This document shows positions 1 to 7,053 of a stretch of 10,053 nucleotides of DNA, piece after piece. This DNA is from Candidatus Parvarchaeota archaeon (lineage in GTDB: Archaea; Micrarchaeota; Micrarchaeia; Anstonellales; VGKX01). The translations under genes were made by a program, and so were the position numbers. Where the stretch lies: the NCBI GenBank assembly GCA_016866895.1, contig VGKX01000026.1, positions 1-10,053 on the forward strand, in the 5' to 3' direction. The notes below the pieces were generated by a model, which saw only the letters and a program-made list of their open reading frames with translations, ran no database searches and was not told the origin of the DNA. The first letter of the stretch is position 1. Every line of letters starts with the position of its first letter.

Positions 1-1
1 A

Positions 2-58
2 AACCCAATGGTAAGGTTTGCTACAAAGGCTTTTATTAATGCAGTAGCAAGAGAATAA
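2..58 (+). CDS. 3' end of an upstream gene (partial, unidentified)
   Basis: An open frame enters from the left edge and stops at a TAA at 56-58. Its last residues read NPMVRFATKAFINAVARE. The stop lies one base before the ATG of the next gene, a spacing typical of translationally coupled genes, and this is the main reason to believe it is coding. Only 18 residues are visible, so the family cannot be named. If the frame instead began at the ATG at 8, it would encode only 16 residues, which is less likely. Confidence 0.4.
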   Translation, partial: NPMVRFATKAFINAVARE

Positions 59-59
59 C

Positions 60-278
60 ATGGCCAGCGAGGAAAAAGCTGCAATAAATTCAGAGCTTCG
101 ATTTATCACACTTGAGCTTATGAAAATTGCGGCAAGAAAGCGCCTCCCATTCAAGCAGATAGCAGGGGAATTCATATCAAACGTCTATCTGCTTGAAAAG
201 CAGATAAGGCAGAAAACTCCGAGCTTTTCCATGCCTGCCGCAAAGGCAAAGTGGGCTGACAGGAAGGACAGGATTTGA
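60..278 (+). CDS. Small basic helical protein of unknown function, 72 aa
   Basis: I do not recognise this protein. It is predicted to be almost all alpha-helical: a first helix around residues 5-28, a linker with KRLPF, a second helix around 32-50, then a Pro/Lys-rich tail ending KWADRKDRI. It has no membrane segment, signal peptide or cysteine, and the net charge is positive. Size and charge would suit a small nucleic-acid-binding or accessory protein, but no motif shows this. The ATG follows the preceding stop by a single base, so it is probably co-transcribed and coupled with the gene entering from the left. The only ribosome-binding-like sequence is a weak AAGAGA inside the end of that gene. 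A run of seven T directly follows its stop. Real gene: fairly likely, from the coupling and the lack of any competing frame here. Confidence 0.6.
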   Translation: MASEEKAAINSELRFITLELMKIAARKRLPFKQIAGEFISNVYLLEKQIRQKTPSFSMPAAKAKWADRKDRI

Positions 279-280
279 AA

Positions 281-287
281 TTTTTTT
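281..287 (+). terminator. T-run, probable archaeal transcription terminator
   Basis: Seven consecutive T begin two bases after the TGA of the 72-residue gene, with a second T-rich patch at 292-299. Archaeal RNA polymerase terminates at oligo-T on the non-template strand without needing a hairpin, and no hairpin is visible here. The position is right for ending the left-hand operon. Confidence 0.45.
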
Positions 288-295
288 GGCCTTTG

Positions 296-307
296 TTTTC
301 ATAAAGG
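296..307 (+). promoter_or_regulatory. Possible TATA-like element upstream of the DUF2070 gene
   Basis: TTTTCATAAAGG is the best A/T-rich element in the 91-base gap before the DUF2070 start. A start site about 25 bases downstream would fall near 327 and leave a leader of about 40 bases. The match to the archaeal TATA consensus is only moderate, and no clear BRE precedes it. Confidence 0.25.
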
Positions 308-369
308 TTGGCGTGAATGCCTGACAAAAAGCGCTAATCTGCAGGTTCAACCGGTTTGGGGCTGATGAA

Positions 370-2154
370 TTGGACAACGCGAAAAAGGCAGTGCTTCTCA
401 CCCGATTCATGTTCTCAACCCCTAAAAGCCACGTCTCGATGCTGCTTCTGGTTGCCCTGGGGATTGCGTTTGGAGTTGCGGCAAGCACGATGGGGTTTTT
501 GCAGCAGGGCACAGGAATAATTGAAGCTGCTCTAAGCGGCCTTTTCCTGCTCACGGCCCCTGCTGTCCTAAGCGCGCTGACAATGATTGCAGTCAAGCGG
601 AAACTGGCGGCGCGCAGGGTATTTTTTCTCTCCTTTATCTGCACTGTTTTGTATGCCGGCTTTTTCCTTGCCTCCATAGCCACGCGGGAGAACTTTGGAG
701 CAGTGTCCGAAAGGCTTGTGTTTGTAGGCTTTGGGGTGAGCTTTGTTCTCTGGTTCCTGATTGCAAAGATTGTTTTCAGCCTCAACAAGTCTGCCGTTGC
801 CTATGCGGCAGTCCAGGCGGGATATAATTTCGCATTTTTTGCTGCAAGCCAATATCTTTCATCCGGGCAAAGCCTGTTCCAGATATTTTTCAAGGTTTAT
901 TTTGCGGGTTTTGTGTTCCTTGTCGGCGCCTATGCGGCATTCTGGATAATTGACGCGCCAATGAAGCGCAACTTCGGGATTTCATCCACAAAAGCCATTT
1001 CGATGTTTTTGGGCCAGTGGCTCTCCTCCTCGCAGGACCTTGAAAAAACTTTTGAGTCAATTGGACAGGACATTGAAACGCTTGTCGGATACCTTTCATT
1101 CAAGGCTAAAAACCTGCATCTGGTATTGGTAGTCCCCTACATCCACTACGGCCCTTTTGGCAACCTTGGCGGCTCCGAATTTTCCTACAGGATTTGTGCC
1201 TCGCTTGAAAAAAGCCTGGGCTGCAAGGCAATGGCATTCCACGGCACTGCAAACCACGACTTTGACCCGGTTTCGCACCAGCAGCTGTCTAAAATAACGG
1301 CTCCAGTTGAAAAAAGCATCAGGGCTGCAAGGCACGAAGGAGCACTGGCCGCATATGCGCAAGGCAAATGCGCAAATGCGCATGTGGATGCGTACCAGAT
1401 AAACGGCTGCGCATTTATGGGGCTTTCAAGGGCGCCGCAAACAACAGAGGATGTTGATTTCGGGGCAGGCCTCTCAATAATGAACGAGGCTGAAAAGATT
1501 GTGCCATGTGCAATTGCAGCAGACCAGCACAACTCCGAGACCGGTGACATTACTTTTTTCAGTGCAGGAAGCCTGCCTGCATTTCAGTATCTTGATGCAG
1601 CAAGGCAGGCGTGCGCAAAGGTTTCCAAAGTAAGAGGCCAAAAGACAAGACTCGGGTTTGCGCAAGCCTCCCCTGGCTCAAAATCCATTGGAAGCGGCGG
1701 GATAAAAGTGCTTGACTTGCAGATAGGCAAGGCGCACAACTTCATTATCCTGTTTGACTCAAACGGGGTGACTCCAGCATTTAGAAGCAGGCTTCTCTCA
1801 AAAATCGAGGCAGGGTGCAGGCAGAATGGCTTGAAGCTTCAAAAAGCAGAAGTGTACACGACCGACACGCACCAGCTCAACATGATAAGAGGAGTGCTCA
1901 ACCCAATAGGAAGCTCGCCCGAGCCACAGGTTGAAAAGATGGTTTTGCAGGCGGTGTTCAAGGCGGCAGGCAACCTTGAGGAATATAAGTTCCACTATGG
2001 CAAGGAAAGGATACGGATGAGGGTTTTTGGGCAAAACCAGTCAACAGAAATAATAAGCACGGTCAACTCAATCTGGGCGGTTGCAAGAGTTGCAATACCC
2101 GCCATACTGCTTGCAAGCATACTTTTGATATTATACGGGCTTTCAAAGTTCTAG
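370..2154 (+). CDS. DUF2070 family archaeal polytopic membrane protein
   Basis: 594 residues, the usual length for DUF2070, an archaeal membrane family of unknown function. The N-terminal third holds about six hydrophobic segments (roughly 24-42, 50-75, 84-103, 114-136, 143-160, 174-195). A soluble domain of about 370 residues follows, then one last TM at 569-590. The soluble part has the family motifs: a glycine-rich stretch 256-275 (PYIHYGPFGNLGGSE), HGTANHDFDP at 291-300, DQHNSE at 385-390 and TTDTHQLN at 497-504. The repeated His/Asp/Asn clusters look like metal-ligand or catalytic sites, so a membrane-anchored hydrolase is possible; this is inference. I use the TTG at 370 because GGGGCTGAT lies just upstream. 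The first in-frame ATG (409, residue 14) has no ribosome-binding motif. It is convergent with the glycosyltransferase gene. The family assignment comes from recognising these motifs. Confidence 0.88.
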   Translation: MDNAKKAVLLTRFMFSTPKSHVSMLLLVALGIAFGVAASTMGFLQQGTGIIEAALSGLFLLTAPAVLSALTMIAVKRKLAARRVFFLSFICTVLYAGFFLASIATRENFGAVSERLVFVGFGVSFVLWFLIAKIVFSLNKSAVAYAAVQAGYNFAFFAASQYLSSGQSLFQIFFKVYFAGFVFLVGAYAAFWIIDAPMKRNFGISSTKAISMFLGQWLSSSQDLEKTFESIGQDIETLVGYLSFKAKNLHLVLVVPYIHYGPFGNLGGSEFSYRICASLEKSLGCKAMAFHGTANHDFDPVSHQQLSKITAPVEKSIRAARHEGALAAYAQGKCANAHVDAYQINGCAFMGLSRAPQTTEDVDFGAGLSIMNEAEKIVPCAIAADQHNSETGDITFFSAGSLPAFQYLDAARQACAKVSKVRGQKTRLGFAQASPGSKSIGSGGIKVLDLQIGKAHNFIILFDSNGVTPAFRSRLLSKIEAGCRQNGLKLQKAEVYTTDTHQLNMIRGVLNPIGSSPEPQVEKMVLQAVFKAAGNLEEYKFHYGKERIRMRVFGQNQSTEIISTVNSIWAVARVAIPAILLASILLILYGLSKF

Positions 2155-2228
2155 CCGTCTTGCGTTTCTGCCAGATTTTCACCTGCACCGGCTTTGGCAA
2201 ATCCTGCAACAGATGGAGTATTGCCATG
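2155..2228. other. Convergent intergenic gap between DUF2070 and glycosyltransferase genes
   Basis: Seventy-four bases between two converging stop codons. I see no long T-run on either strand and no convincing hairpin, so the terminator for either gene is not evident. Nothing else is recognised here. Confidence 0.5.
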
Positions 2229-3374
2229 CTATCTTTTATGCAGCATTATTGCCTGGCCGTACACTTCCAAAAGTTTCTTTGCGCATTTTTTGGAGCTGAA
2301 TTGCAAGGCACTATGCCTTGCCGCCTTTGACACGCGCGAGGGATTCTTGCAGTCAAGGGCTTCAATTATGGCCTGCGCTGCGCTTTGCGGCCTGTCTTCA
2401 AACAAAAACCCGTTTTCCCTGTCCACCACAGCCTCGCTTGTTGCAAAGCCTTCAAGCACGCAGGCTGGAATGCCGCAGGAGAGGGCCTCAAGAACGCTCA
2501 GGCCCTGTGTTTCAAATTTGGATGGCTGCACAAAACAGTCCGCGCTGTTGTAAAGCCCTACTATCCGGTTGCGCGGCACATATCCCATGAACTTGACAAC
2601 TCCCGAAAGACCGAGCCTTTGCACCTGCCCCATATAGTAATGCAGGGCAGGCCCTTTGCCGCAAATTAGTATGGCAGCATCCTTGCTCTCCCTTGAGAGG
2701 ATTTTTGCCGCCCCTATCAGAAGCTCAAGGTTTTTTTCCCGCACAACGCGGCCGACATACAAGGCAACTTTTTTTCCCCTTAAGCCGGCAGCGGCGGGGT
2801 TTTTCCGCTTTAGCGGGATGAAAAAATCAGTGTCAACCCCGTTTGGGACAACGGTTGCTTTTATTCCGTGTGATGCAAGCCTGGACTGCGCAAACCTGCT
2901 TGGGCAGGTTGCAACATCGAAGCTTGGGAAAAACCATTTCAAGTATGCCCAGATTGCCCGCTCGGTGATGCTTCTGACGTGCCTTGAGCTGCTTATGTAG
3001 TGGGTTGCATCCGTGACTAGCGTGTGGAAGGTGGCAACAGAAGGAAGCCCAAGCTCCCCTTTCGTGTGCAGGGCTGCAAGGCCCATTGTTGCAAGCGCAT
3101 GGCAGTGGAGCAGCTGCGGGGAAAACCTGCGTGCAGCACTTGGGGCGCCAAAAGGAAAAATTGCGACTTTGTAGCTTGGGTATGGGATGAAAGGGACTGA
3201 CTTGAAGTAGCAGACATTGCCATCCGGATTTGCCTTGGCGTCTAAAGTCGAGCCTGAAGACATGATGCTTACTGTGTGCCCAAGCCCCTCAAGTGTCTTG
3301 CGCGTCTCCACAATGCTGGATACAACGCCGTCCACGTTTGGCAGGTATGTGTCAGTGAAAAAAACAATTTTCAT
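2229..3374 (-). CDS. GT4-family glycosyltransferase (GT-B fold)
   Basis: 381 residues, full length for family 4 retaining glycosyltransferases, which transfer a sugar from an NDP-sugar to a lipid, glycan or protein acceptor on the cytoplasmic face of the membrane. The N-terminal acceptor domain begins with MKIVFFTDTYLPNVDGV (the typical first strand and glycine-rich loop) and has LHCHA at 89-93 and TFHT at 115-118. The linker carries VPNGVD at 176-181. The C-terminal donor domain has YVGRVVREKN at 206-215, CGKGP at 238-242 and the catalytic EX7E motif, E288 to E296, in the variant FETQGLSVLEALSCG. The ETQG variant is common in the branch containing diacylglycerol glucosyltransferases, so a membrane-lipid glycosyltransferase is possible; the acceptor cannot be read from sequence. 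There is no TM segment. The ATG at 3374 has a strong GGAGG about seven bases upstream. It lies 61 bases downstream of the 902-residue gene and may share its transcript. Confidence 0.93.
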   Translation of the reverse strand: MKIVFFTDTYLPNVDGVVSSIVETRKTLEGLGHTVSIMSSGSTLDAKANPDGNVCYFKSVPFIPYPSYKVAIFPFGAPSAARRFSPQLLHCHALATMGLAALHTKGELGLPSVATFHTLVTDATHYISSSRHVRSITERAIWAYLKWFFPSFDVATCPSRFAQSRLASHGIKATVVPNGVDTDFFIPLKRKNPAAAGLRGKKVALYVGRVVREKNLELLIGAAKILSRESKDAAILICGKGPALHYYMGQVQRLGLSGVVKFMGYVPRNRIVGLYNSADCFVQPSKFETQGLSVLEALSCGIPACVLEGFATSEAVVDRENGFLFEDRPQSAAQAIIEALDCKNPSRVSKAARHSALQFSSKKCAKKLLEVYGQAIMLHKR

Positions 3375-3376
3375 AT

Positions 3377-3390
3377 AAGCCCTCCGGCTT
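3377..3390 (-). promoter_or_regulatory. Ribosome-binding site of the glycosyltransferase, inside a small inverted repeat
   Basis: Read on the - strand this is AAGCCGGAGGGCTT. The Shine-Dalgarno GGAGG sits about seven bases before the ATG at 3374 and decides that start. AAGCC and GGCTT are complementary and flank GGAG, so a five-pair stem with the ribosome-binding core in the loop could form. The site itself is clear; any regulatory role for the stem is speculative. Confidence 0.5.
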
Positions 3391-3435
3391 GAAGTCCCAA
3401 TCAGGCGGCTTGGGGTTTTGGGTTTACTTGGGATT

Positions 3436-6144
3436 TTAATTTGGCTTGAGGTTTTTTAGGACTTGGACAAGGTCTGCAGGAGTCAAAAGCAGGATGTTGC
3501 CCTGATAGTGCTCAAGCTTGAGCGCAACGAAGTGCTTGGCAGGCACAGCAAGAAGCTTCTTGAATGCATCGAGGGATTTCTGGTCCTCAAAAACAATTAC
3601 AGTAAGGCCAGTCCCAACTGTGTTGAGCGCCCTGACGGCCGTGGATGGCCCCTGGTAAATATGAATATATATGTCCTGGCCTATTGAAATTTTAGAGTCA
3701 TAGTCCTTGCTTGAGAGAAGCGGGGTGAAGCGGATTGCCAGGTTTACGAAAATGTCGCGAAGCTGCCTGAATAGCACAAGATACGTCGCGCTTTTCTTGC
3801 TTGAGCCTGCCCACTCGCACAGGCCCCACATGCCATTTTTCTCAAAAACAATTCCCTTTTTTTGCATCTTCTCAAGCACGCGCTCAAGGTTGTAGTCGCC
3901 AATTAGGATTGGCTTGCCGCCAAAGGAAATCTTCCTGAAGGCATTTTTTATCTCCTGCAGGCTTAGTGGCATGTAATCCCAGGAATAGTCCCTGTTAACC
4001 TGCCTCATCAGGCCGGCAACCGTTTGCAAGGTTACAGGTATCTTGATGGTTGAGGTCGGCGGAAAGTCCGGTATGTCAAGTGAGAACATCTCGATTTCAG
4101 GCCGCCTCAGGTATGCGCCGATTGCCGCCATTAATAGTGCAAGGACGCCAAGGGCAATGTTTATTGGTTCCTCATAAAACGCCTTTGTCAGAGTGTACTG
4201 CATGGGAATCTGGGTCTTTACCTTTCCAATCGTTATTGTGAATGTGTAGTTGCCCTGGTCAAGCGGCCCGGTTGTATACGTGAGTGTATCCTTGGAGAGC
4301 TGGTCGATTTCGGCGCTTCCAAGGGCCACAGTTGCGCGCGGAACCCTGATTTTGATCCCGTCCGGGGCATATACCGAAAACTCAAAATTACCCCGTGCAA
4401 AATCCTGTTTTTCAACCTTGATGGTGATTTTTGCTATTTCAAAGATTGCTTTAGCATAGACGTAGCCCTTTTCGTCCACCACACGGGCAAGATAAACGCC
4501 TGGCTGCAGCGAGGCGTCAAAATCAAAAGGGACAGGGGACTGGAGGCTTGTCTCGGTTTTTTGTAGCGGGGAGCTTTTTACCGCAACCCAGTCCTTAACT
4601 GCCTGGAAAAAAAGGACTTTTTTCTTCTCCTCGTTTTCGCGCATAACTGCAGTCAGGCGCACCGGCTGGCCTGTCACATCGGAGGAGAGGACTGAGAATC
4701 CGTCCTTGAAGTATATGTCGCCTTTTTGCTCCTGCGAGATGAGAAACAGCTTTGAAAAGCCGTTTACTTTCCTGCCCTGCGAGTCCTGGGCCTGGGCTAC
4801 AAACCTTGCAAAATTCCCGTTAAGCGAATAGGGGTTGGTGAAAATGAAAAATTGCCCTCCTGTCGAGTTGTTTGCGCTTATGTCAACCATTGCGTTTGCA
4901 AGCTGGGAGAGCCAGGGAAGCGAGACTACAAGGTGCGCAACATCCTGGGAGGCCGCCTCCCCGTTGTTGCGCCAGCCTGGGTCAAGGCTTTGCGGCAAGG
5001 CAATAAAATAGCCATTGTTGATTTTGACCGAATAAATTGTCCCAAAATACGTTTCAACGCCGCCTGCTGAGGAAAAAAGCTCATATTGCGGGTCGTACAG
5101 ATTGATTGGAGCCGCGGAGGTTGTCTTGGATTTGGCAGGACCAAAGCTTAAGCCCAGCTTTGCAATGCGGCTTTGGTCCGATTGCTTGATTGAGCCCTTG
5201 TCATCAAGGTAATATTGGTCGAACCTGAAGCCAAGGTAGACGATTGTGACTCCCCTCTCAAGCAAGTTAAGCATCGACTTTCCTGAATCCTGCTTGCCAA
5301 TCAAAAGCTCCGGCATGTGGCCGGTAGGGACAATGACTATTGAGTTGCCAGGAATCTTGTAAAGCATCGAGGGGTCAAGATCAGAGGCATACATGCCATA
5401 ATAAGATAGCTGCCTGTCAAGCCCCCGTCTAAACTGCCTGTAGGTATCGGCCTGGACGCGCGGGCCTTGAAGCACAAAAATCTGAGAGGGAACCTGAGAC
5501 TGATAAACCTTCAGGCTCAGGTTTGCCCCCGAAATGTTGAAAAAATCGTATGTGCCGCCAAAATAGGCGCTGTGCGAAAACTGCTGCTCCGAGCCATAAG
5601 TGGCAATGCCGTAGTCGGTAAAATTCAGGTAGAATGAGGGTGGCGGAAGGTCGTCAGGGTCAACCGGGGGCTTTATGTCCACAGGGCGCAGGGTTGTCAG
5701 GAGAAAGGCTACAAGAAAAACAATGACAATGGCTGCCGCAACTCCGATTTTTGCAAGCGAGGCGTAGAGCGGGCTTTTGGATTTTGTTGCCTGCCTTTCA
5801 ATCTCCCTTGCAACCTCTTCGTTGTAGATGGGATGCTTTGAGCCGGCATCATTTTTTTGAGCCTTTGCCTGCTGCACAGGCTGCAGCCCCTGCTGCTTTT
5901 TTTCCTTTTGCGGCCTGATAAAGCCGGATGCGGCGGTTTTTGCCCCGCTTACAAGAGAAGCGAGCTTTTCAATGCCCTCCTTGCTTGAGCCTGCAACCTG
6001 AAAGTGCCTGACAATTGAGAATTTGCGCTTTGGCTCAAAGACATAGGTATTTTTGGATATTTTGAGTCCTGCTGCTGCAATTTTTGGCGCGTCTGGCCTT
6101 GAAAGCTTTTTTACGGGTGCTGCTTTTGTTGCCATTTCACTCAC
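3436..6144 (-). CDS. Large two-TM envelope protein: Ig-like/Rossmann-like ectodomain, cytoplasmic winged-helix tail; function unknown
   Basis: 902 residues; I do not recognise a named family. The order is: a basic, Gln/Ala-rich cytoplasmic region (1-130); TM1 at about 132-150; a Pro/Asp linker (VDPDDLPPPS); a large extracytoplasmic part to about 660; TM2 at about 661-678; and a cytoplasmic tail of about 220 residues. In the ectodomain, 220-306 alternates strands and helices (IVIVPTG, then GVTIVYLG) like a GATase-like Rossmann fold. Regions 475-572 and 575-655 look like two Ig-like beta-sandwiches (PGVYLARV, GNYTFTITIG). Five N-glycosylation sequons (N174, N203, N208, N426, N632) all fall in the ectodomain, supporting this topology. 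The tail has a winged-helix-like segment at about 726-776 and an alpha/beta domain at 785-902. The start is GTG 6144, or ATG 6135 three codons in. A surface component of the neighbouring VirB4-type system is my inference. Confidence 0.85.
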   Translation of the reverse strand: MSEMATKAAPVKKLSRPDAPKIAAAGLKISKNTYVFEPKRKFSIVRHFQVAGSSKEGIEKLASLVSGAKTAASGFIRPQKEKKQQGLQPVQQAKAQKNDAGSKHPIYNEEVAREIERQATKSKSPLYASLAKIGVAAAIVIVFLVAFLLTTLRPVDIKPPVDPDDLPPPSFYLNFTDYGIATYGSEQQFSHSAYFGGTYDFFNISGANLSLKVYQSQVPSQIFVLQGPRVQADTYRQFRRGLDRQLSYYGMYASDLDPSMLYKIPGNSIVIVPTGHMPELLIGKQDSGKSMLNLLERGVTIVYLGFRFDQYYLDDKGSIKQSDQSRIAKLGLSFGPAKSKTTSAAPINLYDPQYELFSSAGGVETYFGTIYSVKINNGYFIALPQSLDPGWRNNGEAASQDVAHLVVSLPWLSQLANAMVDISANNSTGGQFFIFTNPYSLNGNFARFVAQAQDSQGRKVNGFSKLFLISQEQKGDIYFKDGFSVLSSDVTGQPVRLTAVMRENEEKKKVLFFQAVKDWVAVKSSPLQKTETSLQSPVPFDFDASLQPGVYLARVVDEKGYVYAKAIFEIAKITIKVEKQDFARGNFEFSVYAPDGIKIRVPRATVALGSAEIDQLSKDTLTYTTGPLDQGNYTFTITIGKVKTQIPMQYTLTKAFYEEPINIALGVLALLMAAIGAYLRRPEIEMFSLDIPDFPPTSTIKIPVTLQTVAGLMRQVNRDYSWDYMPLSLQEIKNAFRKISFGGKPILIGDYNLERVLEKMQKKGIVFEKNGMWGLCEWAGSSKKSATYLVLFRQLRDIFVNLAIRFTPLLSSKDYDSKISIGQDIYIHIYQGPSTAVRALNTVGTGLTVIVFEDQKSLDAFKKLLAVPAKHFVALKLEHYQGNILLLTPADLVQVLKNLKPN

Positions 6145-6165
6145 GAAATCCTGTTTTATGGATTT
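6133..6165 (-). promoter_or_regulatory. Possible promoter and start region of the 902-residue gene
   Basis: On the - strand, AATCCATAAAAC (about 6154-6165) is a TATA-like stretch. Its centre lies about 25 bases before the ATG at 6135, so a leaderless or nearly leaderless message starting at that ATG would fit. The alternative GTG at 6144 has AGGA four bases upstream. The two possibilities cannot be separated from sequence alone. Confidence 0.25.
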
Positions 6166-6195
6166 TGCATTGCGCTGTCTTGAAGCTGAGGGCCG

Positions 6196-6210
6196 CAGGC
6201 AAAAAGCCCG
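6196..6210 (-). terminator. Weak hairpin and T5 run after the coiled-coil gene
   Basis: Downstream of the TAA at 6235 on the - strand, CGGGC-TTTTT-GCCTG can form a five-pair stem (one G-U pair) with the five T in the loop, within a very GC-rich patch. Short T-runs can terminate archaeal transcription, but five T is marginal. It would partly separate the coiled-coil gene from the 902-residue gene. Confidence 0.2.
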
Positions 6211-6234
6211 TGGCGTGGCAGGGCGCAGGGGGCC

Positions 6235-6960
6235 TTACTGCTTGAGGCTTATGAAGCCGTCAGTCACAAGCTTGTTGAGCATCAGCTCTACCCTGTTTTC
6301 TGACACGCCGTGCACGCGGGCAAAATCGGACACGTTGATTTCCCCGTTGTGCTCATTGAGCCATTCCTGGATTTTCACCTTAAGCACTTCATCCGAATAA
6401 GTCTCCAGCTGCTTTAGCCGCAGCTTGTACTCGTCATTGAGCAGCTTGAGGTCGTAATTCTCCCGCGCAAGCTGCATGTTGGACTCTGCAAGGTCGGAGA
6501 CCTTTTTTTGAAGGAGCTTGACTTCGTTTTTAAGGTTGTCATAAAACGAATAAAGTTTGTCGTAATCGCCGGTGACGTACTCGTTCATGTCGTTTAGGGC
6601 AGAGTCCAGAAGCTGGTAGATTTGCTTGCTGTCAACCGAATAGGCGCTTTGGACTAGGGTGAGTATGTTGAAAAAATACTTGATTATGTCAAGCCTCCTT
6701 TTTTTGGGGCTCATGCCAGGAACGTATGAATAGAGAACTTCGATTTTGGCCGGGTGAAAATACGCAATTGAAAACAGGTAGGGGTTCTTCTGTATGTCCC
6801 TGCTTTCCACGTTTATTGCAACAACTACCTCTTTTTCTGCAACAAGCTCAAGAAACGAAAGGATAGAGAGGGAAGAAAAAAGGTCGGACTGGCTGCCGCG
6901 CCTTATTGCCTCTATTGAAAAGCCGCCTACGCGCGGCCCCTCGTTGGTTTTTTCAGCCAT
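6235..6960 (-). CDS. Coiled-coil protein with C-terminal winged-helix domain, unknown function
   Basis: About 241 residues, soluble, not a family I can name. Numbering here is from the upstream in-frame GTG at 6969 (244 aa). Residues 27-110 form a compact alpha/beta domain (KEVVVAINVE, NPYLFSIAYF, then helix RRLDIIKYFFNILTLVQSA). Residues 113-133 are helical. A long charged coiled coil runs from about 138 to 195 (Leu/Lys/Glu heptads). Residues 196-243 resemble a winged helix-turn-helix (INVSDFARVHGVSENRVELMLNKLVTDGFISL). I prefer the ATG at 6960 because GGGTG lies six bases before it; the GTG at 6969 is part of that motif. A TATA-like TTATGAAAAT lies just upstream. It sits between two membrane-protein genes on the same strand, so a cytoplasmic adaptor or regulator, possibly binding DNA, is a reasonable inference. 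Confidence 0.8.
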   Translation of the reverse strand: MAEKTNEGPRVGGFSIEAIRRGSQSDLFSSLSILSFLELVAEKEVVVAINVESRDIQKNPYLFSIAYFHPAKIEVLYSYVPGMSPKKRRLDIIKYFFNILTLVQSAYSVDSKQIYQLLDSALNDMNEYVTGDYDKLYSFYDNLKNEVKLLQKKVSDLAESNMQLARENYDLKLLNDEYKLRLKQLETYSDEVLKVKIQEWLNEHNGEINVSDFARVHGVSENRVELMLNKLVTDGFISLKQ

Positions 6961-7009
6961 TTTTCGCACCCAAAATTTTCATAAGGCATGCCGCCTTTGC
7001 ATGAAACGC

Positions 7010-7021
7010 ACGGCCGGCCGT
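7010..7021. repeat. Perfect 12-bp palindrome in the gap between the zinc-ribbon and coiled-coil genes
   Basis: ACGGCC-GGCCGT is perfectly self-complementary and lies in the 84-93 base non-coding gap, about 50 bases upstream of the coiled-coil gene start. A second palindrome, GGCATGCC, is at 6985-6992. They could be an operator or just GC-rich chance; no known regulator site is recognised. Confidence 0.35.
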
Positions 7022-7053
7022 CGGCAAGCCTGTGGCATCGTGGCACCGGTTAG

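Noticed and set aside
336..360. GGTTCAACC resembling a tRNA T-loop
   Set aside because: The flanking bases do not form a T-arm stem, and no acceptor, D or anticodon arms can be built around it.
177..788. 203-residue open frame on the - strand
   Set aside because: It is antisense to the DUF2070 gene and the 72-residue gene, has low-complexity Arg/Thr/Ala composition and no recognisable domain; DUF2070 explains the region.
2194..2669. Overlapping + strand frames of 90-119 residues
   Set aside because: They lie antisense inside the clear GT4 glycosyltransferase, whose motifs (including EX7E) fix the true strand and frame.
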